Source of the DNA: Bacteroidales bacterium UBA3290
GTDB lineage: Bacteria > Bacteroidota > Bacteroidia > Bacteroidales > UBA932
Direction: 5' to 3'
DNA: 64,000 nt
NCBI GenBank assembly: GCA_002361615.1
Contig: DETK01000045.1
Location: 24,390-88,389, forward strand
The notes under the pieces were generated by a model. The model did no database searches. It worked only from the letters and a program-made list of their open reading frames with translations, and was not told the origin of the DNA. Shown here in pieces: positions 42,097 to 50,245 of this stretch. A program made the translations under genes and the position numbers. Positions within the stretch are counted from its first letter, which is position 1. Each line of letters opens with the position of its first letter.

Positions 42097-42191
42097 GTTT
42101 CTTGCCAAGGATACTCAAGGTTCTTCCTTCTAGTTGCCCGTTTTTCTTTCTAACCATCAACCGCATCCCATTCATTTTTAAACTTGAATAG

Positions 42192-42222
42192 TTTGAGTTT
42201 CAACCGCTTTTTGCTAAATTTG
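42192..42222 (+). promoter_or_regulatory. Promoter of the island caspase/CHAT operon
   Basis: TTTG (42192-42195), 19 bp and TAAATTTG (42215-42222) form a consensus promoter 37 bp upstream of the caspase gene. Confidence 0.7.
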
Positions 42223-42258
42223 TGGGAATACCCATTGGGGGGCTATTAAACGCTGCTT

Positions 42259-43122
42259 GTGAGACGTTGCGCGCTCTTATTTTTTATACTCTCAATCGCT
42301 ACCGTTTCGGTGGCGCAAACGCGTTACGCTCTGTTGGTAGGTATCGGTCAATATCCAGCCGATTCGGGATGGATGCAGATTCACGGAGAGAACGACATTA
42401 GCATCATCTCATCCATACTGCTCGAGCAAGGGTTTCTTGAGGAGAATATCACATCATTATCCAATGAGACGGCGACCAAACAAGCAATAGTTGCCTCGCT
42501 CAATGACGTTCGCGAAAAGGCCCAACGAGGGGATGCCATCTACATACATTTCTCCGGCCATGGCCAACAAGTCACCGACCTGGATGGAGATGAAGACGAT
42601 CATTTCGACGAGGCCTGGGTTCCTTATGATGCGGCGAAAAGATATGAATCGGGGGTATATGAAGGGCAGAATCACATCCTTGACGACGAGTTGAATTTGT
42701 TTTTAAATGGCTTGCGTGCGAAGGTGGGCCCGCAGGGAAAGATTGTCGTAGTCTCTGATGCTTGTCATAGCGGGAGTGGTTCGAGGGGTTCCATTGACGA
42801 CGATCTCCCCGTCAGGGGAACAAATGAACGGTTTATCATTCCAATTGCCGGCCCTAACGTGAAGAAAAAAGAAGCGCCGGTGAACTGGCTCTATGTCGGT
42901 GCCTGCAAGCCCTATCAGACCAACCACGAGTATTACTCGTCCGATGGCCAGTTTTACGGAAGCCTTTCTTTTGTGATAGTTGACTCGCGTCAGGATATGG
43001 TCAATTCCAGTTATAAGGATATCCTCGATATCTGGAGGTCTAGATTAGCGCTCCTATCTCGTTATCCGCAGGACATGGATGATGAGGGCCGGCCAAGCAA
43101 GAGGAGCAATTCAATGTTTTGA
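42259..43122 (+). CDS. Exported caspase-like (C14) peptidase, island module
   Basis: This 287-residue protein has a signal peptide (cleavage near VSVAQ, residue 20) and a caspase/metacaspase domain. It has ALLVGIGQYP, catalytic His101 in HFSGHGQQV, an acidic loop DLDGDEDD, and catalytic Cys169 in VVSDACHSGSGS. It is the clear counterpart of the region A caspase. The start is a GTG. It is the first gene of a long operon and lies 2 bp before the sigma factor gene. The role of its substrate-binding C-terminal part is unknown. Confidence 0.9.
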   Translation: MRRCALLFFILSIATVSVAQTRYALLVGIGQYPADSGWMQIHGENDISIISSILLEQGFLEENITSLSNETATKQAIVASLNDVREKAQRGDAIYIHFSGHGQQVTDLDGDEDDHFDEAWVPYDAAKRYESGVYEGQNHILDDELNLFLNGLRAKVGPQGKIVVVSDACHSGSGSRGSIDDDLPVRGTNERFIIPIAGPNVKKKEAPVNWLYVGACKPYQTNHEYYSSDGQFYGSLSFVIVDSRQDMVNSSYKDILDIWRSRLALLSRYPQDMDDEGRPSKRSNSMF

Positions 43123-43124
43123 CA

Positions 43125-43682
43125 ATGACGGACCAGGAATACATACAAGGCTTCAGAAACAACGACGAGCGGGTTGTGACCTCTTTCTATGAGAACTTCC
43201 GCCAATTGTTCTTTGCATTCTTCAGGTCTCGTTTCTCGAAGGACGACGCGTATATCTTCGATCTCTTTCAGGATGCTTGTGTGGTCTTATGGCAAAATAT
43301 CCATCAGGGCAAATTGTCGGAATCCAATTTGAGTAGCTCGCTTTCCACTTATTTTCTTTCTGTCGGCAGGTTCACCATGATGGCCAAGGACCGAAAATTC
43401 AAGGAGATTGTCAACGATAGCGAAATAGCCAGGATGAAGATCATTGATGATGATGCTGATTCTCTTCGAGAGCGTATTGAACGGGAGGAAGTTGTTTTGC
43501 GAACCGTAAGTGAGATGAAGCCGCCGTGTGATTCAATACTAAAGGCGCATTATTGGGACAAATTGTCTGGATCAGAGATTGCTGCCAAATACGGGTTTAG
43601 CAATGCGGACTCTGTCAAGACACAGAAATCGAAGTGCATTAAGAAACTTCGGGCGGTTTTAGAAAAAATCATAGAATTTTAG
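43125..43682 (+). CDS. ECF-type sigma factor, island module
   Basis: This 185-residue sigma factor has regions 2 and 4 only. Region 4 includes MKPPCDSILKAHYWDKLSGSEIAAKYGFSNADSVKTQKSKC. The MKPPC and SNADSVKTQKSKC signatures match MKMPC and ANARTVTTQRSRC in the region A sigma. ATG 43125 follows the caspase stop by 2 bp. It probably activates the cassette promoter or envelope genes, held in check by the downstream anti-sigma. Confidence 0.88.
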   Translation: MTDQEYIQGFRNNDERVVTSFYENFRQLFFAFFRSRFSKDDAYIFDLFQDACVVLWQNIHQGKLSESNLSSSLSTYFLSVGRFTMMAKDRKFKEIVNDSEIARMKIIDDDADSLRERIEREEVVLRTVSEMKPPCDSILKAHYWDKLSGSEIAAKYGFSNADSVKTQKSKCIKKLRAVLEKIIEF

Positions 43683-43713
43683 GTTACCTCTTAGATGTTT
43701 TTGTCATAAAGCT

Positions 43714-44409
43714 ATGTCAGAGAACTATAACATACAGGACAGAATAGACGAATACATTAGGGGAACCATGTCTGAACACGACCGGGCTATATTCGAGAGT
43801 GAGCTTCTGCATAATCTGGATCTCCAAAAGGAGGTCAGGGTTCAAAGCTCCATTGCAGACGCGGTTCAGGCCGTTAGCCTAAAGCGCCATCTGCAAGACC
43901 TGGAAGCCGCTCATCAAAAGAAACAGAGAACGCGGCGACTGACGTTCCGCTTTATTAGCGCGGCTGCAGCAGTAGTTCTGCTTTTCTTTGTAGGCGGCGG
44001 TATACTTCAAAATAATTATTGTCGTCAGGCCGGTCGCGTTGCTTATGCAGCTCTAATCCCGGAGGCAACTCGATCTTCAAATCCTGTTGATAGCTTATTG
44101 CAGACGTCTTACACTATGTTAGGCAACGGTTCTTTCGCCGAAGCAGAATCTTTGCTTATTCAGGCATCGTCTATTGCAGAAACCGCGCTTAATGCGCCCA
44201 TTGTCGATGAGGCATCAGAGTATGAGCATCGCCTGATGCAGGAGAAGAAATACGAGATGGAGTGGTATACCGCTATCTCGATTATGTCGCAGGGACATGT
44301 CCGAAAGGCGAAGAGAGCCCTGACAAAGATTGCTGATTCAGGTAGCCCCTATGCTAGTAATGCGGAAGAAATACTAAGATCTAAATTCTATAAATCCATA
44401 AAGCAATGA
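43714..44409 (+). CDS. Anti-sigma factor with periplasmic TPR-like domain, island module
   Basis: This 231-residue protein has an N-terminal cytosolic region with YIRGTMSEHDRAIFESELL (about residues 14-32), the common anti-sigma opening in which a short helix contacts sigma region 2. One transmembrane helix (about 79-98) and a helical periplasmic domain (about 120-225) follow, ending with paired helices like TPRs. The layout is the same as the region A anti-sigma. It follows the sigma gene by 31 bp and overlaps the next gene by 4 bp. It is the likely point at which periplasmic proteases could act on the sigma pathway. Confidence 0.8.
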   Translation: MSENYNIQDRIDEYIRGTMSEHDRAIFESELLHNLDLQKEVRVQSSIADAVQAVSLKRHLQDLEAAHQKKQRTRRLTFRFISAAAAVVLLFFVGGGILQNNYCRQAGRVAYAALIPEATRSSNPVDSLLQTSYTMLGNGSFAEAESLLIQASSIAETALNAPIVDEASEYEHRLMQEKKYEMEWYTAISIMSQGHVRKAKRALTKIADSGSPYASNAEEILRSKFYKSIKQ

Positions 44410-45080
44410 AAAAGTTATTTATCGTTCTTTGCCTTTTCGGCATTTCTGTAACTGCGTTTGCGCAAGAAGAGAAACCCACAATCGATAAGCCGGCTTCACC
44501 TGAGCTCACGGCACTTCAGACCGCCGCCAGCCTAGCCCGGTATGGCTATGCCAATTATTCCGCTACGGCCCTGATTGAAGCAGCCAAGATCTTTTCCGAA
44601 ACGAAGGTTCAGGATCTCGGAATGAAAGGTGTCCCGGCAGATCCGCAGACTGTTTCCGAAAAGGACAATAAGCTCGTCCTAGACCCGGCGCAGCTGTTGG
44701 CTGATGCAAAGAAATTTGCAGGAAAAGACAAAGTAGTTCTTGCCTACGCAAAGCAGGTTGAAAAAGGCCTTAAAACCGGTTCAACTCGCGGCGTTGTTGG
44801 CGGACCGAAGTATGGCGAAGGTCGTGTATATGGCAAGAGTTACACCGATTATCAAGCCAAGTTCTGGGCTAACGAACTGGCTGAAGTAATTATGGTCGGT
44901 GACGGTGACAATGACCTTGATATGTATGTATACGATGAGCGCGGCAATCTGATTGCCAGCGACACGGACTATACCGATCAGTGCGTCTGCCGTTGGGTAC
45001 CAGCTTGGACGGGGACGTTTACGATTCGCATCGTGAACCGCGGAGCTGTTTATAGTGACTTCGCTATCGCAACGAACTAG
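44406..45080 (+). CDS. Exported protein with PPC-like C-terminal domain
   Basis: This 224-residue protein has a signal peptide (cleavage near TAFAQ, residue 20), a helical central region (about 30-120), and a C-terminal beta domain (about 150-222). That domain contains VGDGDNDLDMYVYDERGNLIASDTDYTDQCVCRWVPAWTGTFTIRI, typical of peptidase pre-C-terminal (PPC) domains. PPC domains accompany secreted proteases and bind calcium or substrates. It overlaps the anti-sigma gene by 4 bp. A strong terminator follows, suggesting it is more highly expressed than the genes after it. Confidence 0.82.
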   Translation: MKKLFIVLCLFGISVTAFAQEEKPTIDKPASPELTALQTAASLARYGYANYSATALIEAAKIFSETKVQDLGMKGVPADPQTVSEKDNKLVLDPAQLLADAKKFAGKDKVVLAYAKQVEKGLKTGSTRGVVGGPKYGEGRVYGKSYTDYQAKFWANELAEVIMVGDGDNDLDMYVYDERGNLIASDTDYTDQCVCRWVPAWTGTFTIRIVNRGAVYSDFAIATN

Positions 45081-45099
45081 CATCATCTTTTTATTGTAT

Positions 45100-45128
45100 G
45101 GGGTTGGGAAGCTTCCCAACCCCGTTTT
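45100..45128 (+). terminator. Perfect-palindrome terminator within the cassette
   Basis: A perfect 24-bp palindrome (GGGGTTGGGAAG and its complement, 45100-45123) is followed by GTTTTT. It separates the sigma part from the trypsin-like gene. Confidence 0.8.
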
Positions 45129-45147
45129 TCCGTTATTTACAACCAGT

Positions 45148-46317
45148 ATGAAAAAGTATCTCCTATTAGCAATAGTGGTTTTGTTCCCGCTCTTTTCGGC
45201 CGCGCAGGGTTTCAACTCTAAGAGTGGTAGCCATCGTGGCCAACAGACACCTTATACACAGCAGGAACAGCAGCCCAGTCATTGGTCGGGCTCCGGTATT
45301 GCCCTCACTTCAAAGGTTTTGGCTACGAACAACCATGTGGTAAGTGGGGCGACCCATCTCTATGTCTATTTCCCGGAGACGAAGGCAAAGTATAAAGCTG
45401 AGACAATCACTGTCGATGAAACCAACGATTTGGCTCTTGTGAGGATTGTGGATCCCTCATTTAAGGGATTTCCTGCGATTCGTTATGGTTTTAAGAAAGC
45501 CGTAGAGGATGTCGGGACTGATGTTTTCGTACTGGGCTATCCTCGCGTCGATACGATGGGCGAGGAAGTTAAACTCACGACCGGTGTCGTCAGTTCCCGT
45601 AGTGGCTTCCAGGGCAATCAGTCGCAATATCAGGTTTCTGCTGCCGTTCAGCCTGGTAATAGCGGCGGGCCGTTGTTCAACGACAGCGGGGAACTCATCG
45701 GCATTATCTCGGCGAAGCACACCGATGGAGCCGAGAACGTGAGCTATGCCGTTAAATTGAGTTACCTCAACGACCTGATTGCAAGGTCTGGTGAAAGCAT
45801 CAGTTTAACCCGTAGCAGTCAGATTGCCACGCAGAAGCTCAGCGAGAAGTGCAAGGCCGTTATTCCTTGTACGGTGATGGTCATTGCCGATAACGAACGT
45901 GAAGGCCAAGCTCGCCGGACCTCGTCCTCTTCCACCTATGGGGCTTCTGGCAAATACCCTATTCGAGTGAATATGCCCGAAGTCCAAAATGCCAACACCA
46001 ATATCGCCGGCATTATTGGAATTGAGGTTGCCGAAAGAGGTACGTCAATTTATATGACGGTTGTCAATCCCGGTAAAGAGGACGTATGGTTCAATATTGA
46101 AAAGGGAACTTATCTTTTGGATAAGGCTACCGGAAAAAAGTACGCCCTGAAGTCCACAGATGGTTGCGAAATCGCCCCCAATAAGACCATTCTTCCCGCT
46201 CAAAGCCAATTAGATTTCACGCTTTACTTCCCCGCATTACCCGCCAACATCTCCTCGTTTGATCTTTGCGAACCCTCCGATTCCGGCTGGCAGTTTAAAG
46301 GGATACAGATTCGGTGA
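45148..46317 (+). CDS. Exported trypsin-like (S1/HtrA-type) serine protease
   Basis: This 389-residue protein has a signal peptide ending FSAAQ and an S1C-type protease domain with the intact triad His63 (ATNNHVV), Asp94 (NDLALVRI) and Ser172 (VQPGNSGGPLF). There is no PDZ domain. The C-terminal 180 residues form a separate beta-rich domain of unknown type, with VYLTVVNPG-like strands. It lies after a terminator with a 20-bp gap and overlaps the next gene, so a second transcript may begin here. It could cleave the anti-sigma or activate the CHAT/caspase zymogens (inference). Confidence 0.9.
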   Translation: MKKYLLLAIVVLFPLFSAAQGFNSKSGSHRGQQTPYTQQEQQPSHWSGSGIALTSKVLATNNHVVSGATHLYVYFPETKAKYKAETITVDETNDLALVRIVDPSFKGFPAIRYGFKKAVEDVGTDVFVLGYPRVDTMGEEVKLTTGVVSSRSGFQGNQSQYQVSAAVQPGNSGGPLFNDSGELIGIISAKHTDGAENVSYAVKLSYLNDLIARSGESISLTRSSQIATQKLSEKCKAVIPCTVMVIADNEREGQARRTSSSSTYGASGKYPIRVNMPEVQNANTNIAGIIGIEVAERGTSIYMTVVNPGKEDVWFNIEKGTYLLDKATGKKYALKSTDGCEIAPNKTILPAQSQLDFTLYFPALPANISSFDLCEPSDSGWQFKGIQIR

Positions 46318-46814
46318 CGATGGGAGTCCGTAATTTTATGGCATATCGAGTAGTTCCCTCAGAACAGGCAAGGTTACTAAAGGAGGGAGATATTATTCCT
46401 ATACCTCAAAAAGACGATTCTTTTGTTTGTTCTCCGGTGAAGAAAGCAGCAGAAGATCTATTTGAATCTGTTAGAAAAGCATACAATCCATATTTGCCAT
46501 CAAGATTGTCTGTTTTGTTCGTTTTACCTTATAAGGAAGAACAAGTACAGAATTGGCTATATAGTCATTTTTCCCATACCGCTTTTGACTACGGACTTTT
46601 AACCCTTAAACTAACAGGAGAATTATGTTGGTGTGATGAATCGTTGTTTACAGCATCCTTTTTCCCAAAACCTGAACCGCCAGAAGAAAAAGCCTTGAAT
46701 TACTGGAAGTCTGCCCGGAACGATTATGCGGAGTTTACGATTCCTGAGGGTCTTTTTTCAGGGATTGCGACAATTATTAGCATCGAATACAGAGTCCATA
46801 AAGGAATATACTAG
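46314..46814 (+). CDS. Hypothetical protein, possibly DUF2441-like
   Basis: This 166-residue protein begins at GTG 46314, which overlaps the protease stop; ATG 46320 is the alternative. Features include FMAYRVVPSEQARLLKEGD near the N-terminus and NPYLPSRLSVLFVLPY in the middle. A small family I recall as DUF2441, of ADP-ribosyltransferase-like appearance, has a similar R-L-x-x-L-F pattern, but I cannot confirm this. There is no signal peptide. It may supply a cytosolic function to the operon. Confidence 0.65.
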   Translation: MTMGVRNFMAYRVVPSEQARLLKEGDIIPIPQKDDSFVCSPVKKAAEDLFESVRKAYNPYLPSRLSVLFVLPYKEEQVQNWLYSHFSHTAFDYGLLTLKLTGELCWCDESLFTASFFPKPEPPEEKALNYWKSARNDYAEFTIPEGLFSGIATIISIEYRVHKGIY

Positions 46815-46868
46815 CAGAGTAGGCGTAAGGGCCATTGAGATTATTGCATTTTTCAGGTATTTAATTAT

Positions 46869-47174
46869 ATGTCAAATAGTTATTCGTTGCGGGTTTTCTT
46901 ATGTGCTTCTTTGGCCCTTGCGTCGATTGTGCCGTCAATTGGACAATCTCATAAAAGTAGTAGTTTTGAATCAACGGTTGTTAACATCCTCAATTATGCA
47001 AACTACTTGACTGGAGAGGGAAAGGTTGAAGAAGCAGTTCGTAACATTGACAGGGCGATATCAATTCTCTCGCACACAGAGGATAGAGACTCCCTCCTGG
47101 CCTGGGCTCTGCTGCAAAGGGTTATGCTCTACATAACAATGGTCAATACGCCGAGTCTATTTCTTCATATCTAA
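46869..47174 (+). CDS. N-terminal fragment of a frameshifted TPR-CHAT protein
   Basis: This 101-residue frame encodes a signal peptide (cleavage near PSIGQ, residue 26) and the first TPR (YLTGEGKVEEAVRNIDRAISIL). At about 47110 it loses the frame of the downstream CHAT gene and runs to a stop. If one base is added there, the protein continues DSLLAWALAAKGYALHNNGQ..., a normal TPR, straight into the 47405-50170 frame. So the gene is one open frame broken by a single-base loss. Confidence 0.7.
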   Translation: MSNSYSLRVFLCASLALASIVPSIGQSHKSSSFESTVVNILNYANYLTGEGKVEEAVRNIDRAISILSHTEDRDSLLAWALLQRVMLYITMVNTPSLFLHI

Positions 47175-47404
47175 AGGTAGATAGTCTATGCCAAATCTCT
47201 TCTACAATTAACAACAATTATGTCATTAGGCTTATTTCTCTTGATGGCCTTGCGGATAGTTATAGTCGTCTTAATGAACCCGAAAAAGCATTCTACTGGG
47301 GAAATAAACAGCTTGAATATTTATTAGACGCTAAAGACATACCAGATGGTTATAATAATGATTATGAAATATTAAAGGCCAGATTAGGACTTGCAGATGA
47401 TTTA

Positions 47405-50170
47405 ATGAGCAGAAGGTTTGGTGGTGCCGATCAGGCAATAGACCAATTATTAAGCAGTATTGTCTATTTCCGAAAAGTTCTTGATAAATTAAACGAGGAG
47501 GAGATCACCAAAGAGGCGGCTAATCTCCTATATCATATTGACATTATTTCTTCATCATCTGTATTTCCTTCGGAGCAATATCGCAAGGGTTTCCAACTAC
47601 TAGATGAATTTTCGCGCCTCATATATGAGGCACACTCCTTTACCAACGATTCTTTGTACCCAAGTGTAGAAGAGTACTTGTATAAAAAATACGAAGAAGG
47701 GAAAGCATATAAAACTGGCATTATCTATGGCGTTGATTTCGGAGTCGAAGTCAATATCTTAAAAATAATGCTTCACGCACAATTGAACGACCTCAATGGT
47801 TTTATGGGCTCGGTAGAATTGTTGACCAATGATCCTTCTCTTACGATTGACACCCGTTATGTCGCCGTGCAAAAAATATCCAATCTTCTTTTATCTAGAG
47901 GTTGGTATAATTATGCGGAAAAGACATTACTCTCGTTAGCAGTATTTTTGGCTTCTCATAACGACAATATTGATTATTTCGAATTAATTGATCACACAAA
48001 CGCCTCGATTGCTGATGCAAAATGGCGCTATGGCCGTCTTAATAAAGAGGACGCATGTTTACAGGATGCAATAAAACTATACGAAGGACGTGAACCAATA
48101 GGCCCATATCGTGGTTATGGCTCAATTGTTACCCTGATAATGAAACTAGCAGAATTAAGTTCAGACGAAGACGACAAGAATTCAATATTATTATATGCTA
48201 AGCAATTATGTGATGAAGCTCCTCTCGAAGTGTCTAGTTCGATAAAGGCTGAGTTGTTCGCTTTGATGGGCGATTATGAAAAGGCACTTGATTATGTTGA
48301 TGATATGTACGAGCCTACGATTCGTCTATTATGGGCTGAAAACGATATAAAAAATAGAAAGTACGAGCATGCCATTCATGTATTGTCTCAAATTGACTCA
48401 TCAACTTTTATGGCTTATCCTCTTCTACAAAGCCGTTATTATAGGAGTCTGTGTCAGGCTTACGCTTACAATAACAAGCCTGAAGAAGTTCTCCTTCTTG
48501 AAGACCGTGCTCTTCAATCGTCGATTTACGATTATTTGAATCAAACGAAGGCGCTCAGCTCTTCTCAAAGAACCTATTATTTTGAGAAGCATTATAGTAA
48601 AACGCTTGAGTTCTTTTCATCAATCGACTGGGCATGCGGGCAAAATGCACTTAATTCCTATAATGCTGCTCTTTTCCAGAAAGGTATATTGTCCCGGCAG
48701 CAAAACGCAATTAAAAAAAACGTGTATGAGAGTGATGATGAGATATTGAAGGAAGCATATGATAAGTATTGTGGCGATATACGTTCAAGAAATCCACATG
48801 TAGAACGGTCTGAAGATATTTGTATGCAGCGGTATTCTCTTCACCCCGAGTTCGTGGACTCGTTTGAATTACCTAACTGGCAAGATGTTCAAAGTAGGTT
48901 AGGGGAAAAAGAAGCAGCAATTGAGTTTACGATAATTAAAGAAGGGGTAACAGACAAGGAGTATTATGCTGCAATTTTGTTACAAAAGGAATCTGTTTAT
49001 CCAATGATTATTCGCCTCTGTGACAGGGGTGCATTAGAACAGTTATACATGGAAGACAAGAATCCTTTTGGCTTTTCAAGAAATCTATATGAAGATAGGA
49101 CAAAACTATATCAATTGATTTGGTATCCAATAGAGCAGTTTCTAAAGGATATGAAGGTTATTTATTATGCCCCTTACGGGTATCTCAATAGTATTAACAT
49201 TGAAATAGCTGCGAAGAATAAAGGCTCTAAAAGCATTGCTGAATCATATAAGATTCATAGGTTATCAACAACTGCCTTGATTGAAGTCCAGAAGAAGGAA
49301 AGAATTGAGACGGCAGCTATATTTGGGAACATAAACTATAATTTAGAAATTGCCCCATCTGCGGATACCCAATTGGCATACAGCACTGTGGATGAGCAGA
49401 ATATGGCCGAATTGTATAAGATAAGAGGTAGCCATGGAGAAATCTGGGGCCCGCTTGATTATTCCAAGTTGGAGATCGATGATATTTATAAAACTATTCA
49501 TAGGGGAGGCATTCACGCAACTGTTTATGAAGGAGACAATGGCACTGAATCATCTTTTAAACTTTTATCGGGAACAGCATCTGATATAATACACATGGCA
49601 ACTCACGGCTATTACTATAGCAAGGAAGACGCATATTATTATGATTATTTCAATGATGAGAACTTAGGAAAGAGTTCCGGAGTCCGCTCTGGTCTCATAT
49701 TGGCAGGCGGCAATCACGCCTGGAATGGCATTATATCAATAAATGGCGAAGATGGTATTTTGACTGCCGATGAAATCAGCGGCATGGATTTAAGCGGCAC
49801 AAAACTCCTGACTCTGTCAGCTTGTCAAACTGCTTTGGGCGACATTGGTAGTGATGGCGTTTATGGTATGCAGCGCAGCTTTAAGATAGCCGGAGTTAAC
49901 ACCATTGTAATGAGCTTGTGGAAAGTTCATGATGAGGCCTCTTACTTGATGATGGATAAGTTGTATGAGGGCATTGCGAAGGGGTTATCTTGCCACGATG
50001 CTTTCAAATCTGCTCAGTCTTTCGTTCGAAAATGGGCAGAGAATCTAGTCAAAGAACAGAAGAAAGAGATTGAGAGACAGTATGCCAATCTTCCTGATAT
50101 TAAAGAGAAACGTCTCTCTGAATTATTGCCGCCTGAGTATTACTGGGCCGCGTTTGTCATGTTGGACTGA
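47405..50170 (+). CDS. TPR-CHAT peptidase 1 (C-terminal part of frameshifted gene)
   Basis: This 921-residue frame, open from about 47087 without a start until 47405, contains many TPR-like helices (about 1-430). A CHAT domain (about 510-921) has catalytic His734 (HMATHGYY) and Cys807 (LSACQTALG), and the protein ends YYWAAFVMLD. As read it has no export signal; the signal lies in the fragment at 46869. Its neighbour CHAT protein has an intact signal, so loss of export here is a plausible defect. Codon use is AT-rich. Whether the frameshift is real needs checking. Confidence 0.85.
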   Translation: MSRRFGGADQAIDQLLSSIVYFRKVLDKLNEEEITKEAANLLYHIDIISSSSVFPSEQYRKGFQLLDEFSRLIYEAHSFTNDSLYPSVEEYLYKKYEEGKAYKTGIIYGVDFGVEVNILKIMLHAQLNDLNGFMGSVELLTNDPSLTIDTRYVAVQKISNLLLSRGWYNYAEKTLLSLAVFLASHNDNIDYFELIDHTNASIADAKWRYGRLNKEDACLQDAIKLYEGREPIGPYRGYGSIVTLIMKLAELSSDEDDKNSILLYAKQLCDEAPLEVSSSIKAELFALMGDYEKALDYVDDMYEPTIRLLWAENDIKNRKYEHAIHVLSQIDSSTFMAYPLLQSRYYRSLCQAYAYNNKPEEVLLLEDRALQSSIYDYLNQTKALSSSQRTYYFEKHYSKTLEFFSSIDWACGQNALNSYNAALFQKGILSRQQNAIKKNVYESDDEILKEAYDKYCGDIRSRNPHVERSEDICMQRYSLHPEFVDSFELPNWQDVQSRLGEKEAAIEFTIIKEGVTDKEYYAAILLQKESVYPMIIRLCDRGALEQLYMEDKNPFGFSRNLYEDRTKLYQLIWYPIEQFLKDMKVIYYAPYGYLNSINIEIAAKNKGSKSIAESYKIHRLSTTALIEVQKKERIETAAIFGNINYNLEIAPSADTQLAYSTVDEQNMAELYKIRGSHGEIWGPLDYSKLEIDDIYKTIHRGGIHATVYEGDNGTESSFKLLSGTASDIIHMATHGYYYSKEDAYYYDYFNDENLGKSSGVRSGLILAGGNHAWNGIISINGEDGILTADEISGMDLSGTKLLTLSACQTALGDIGSDGVYGMQRSFKIAGVNTIVMSLWKVHDEASYLMMDKLYEGIAKGLSCHDAFKSAQSFVRKWAENLVKEQKKEIERQYANLPDIKEKRLSELLPPEYYWAAFVMLD

Positions 50171-50245
50171 ATGCTTTATGTTCAGAATAAGTATCGAATA
50201 AACAGTCTCGTAGTTATTATTAATTGAGTTACCTTTTCGTTTAGA

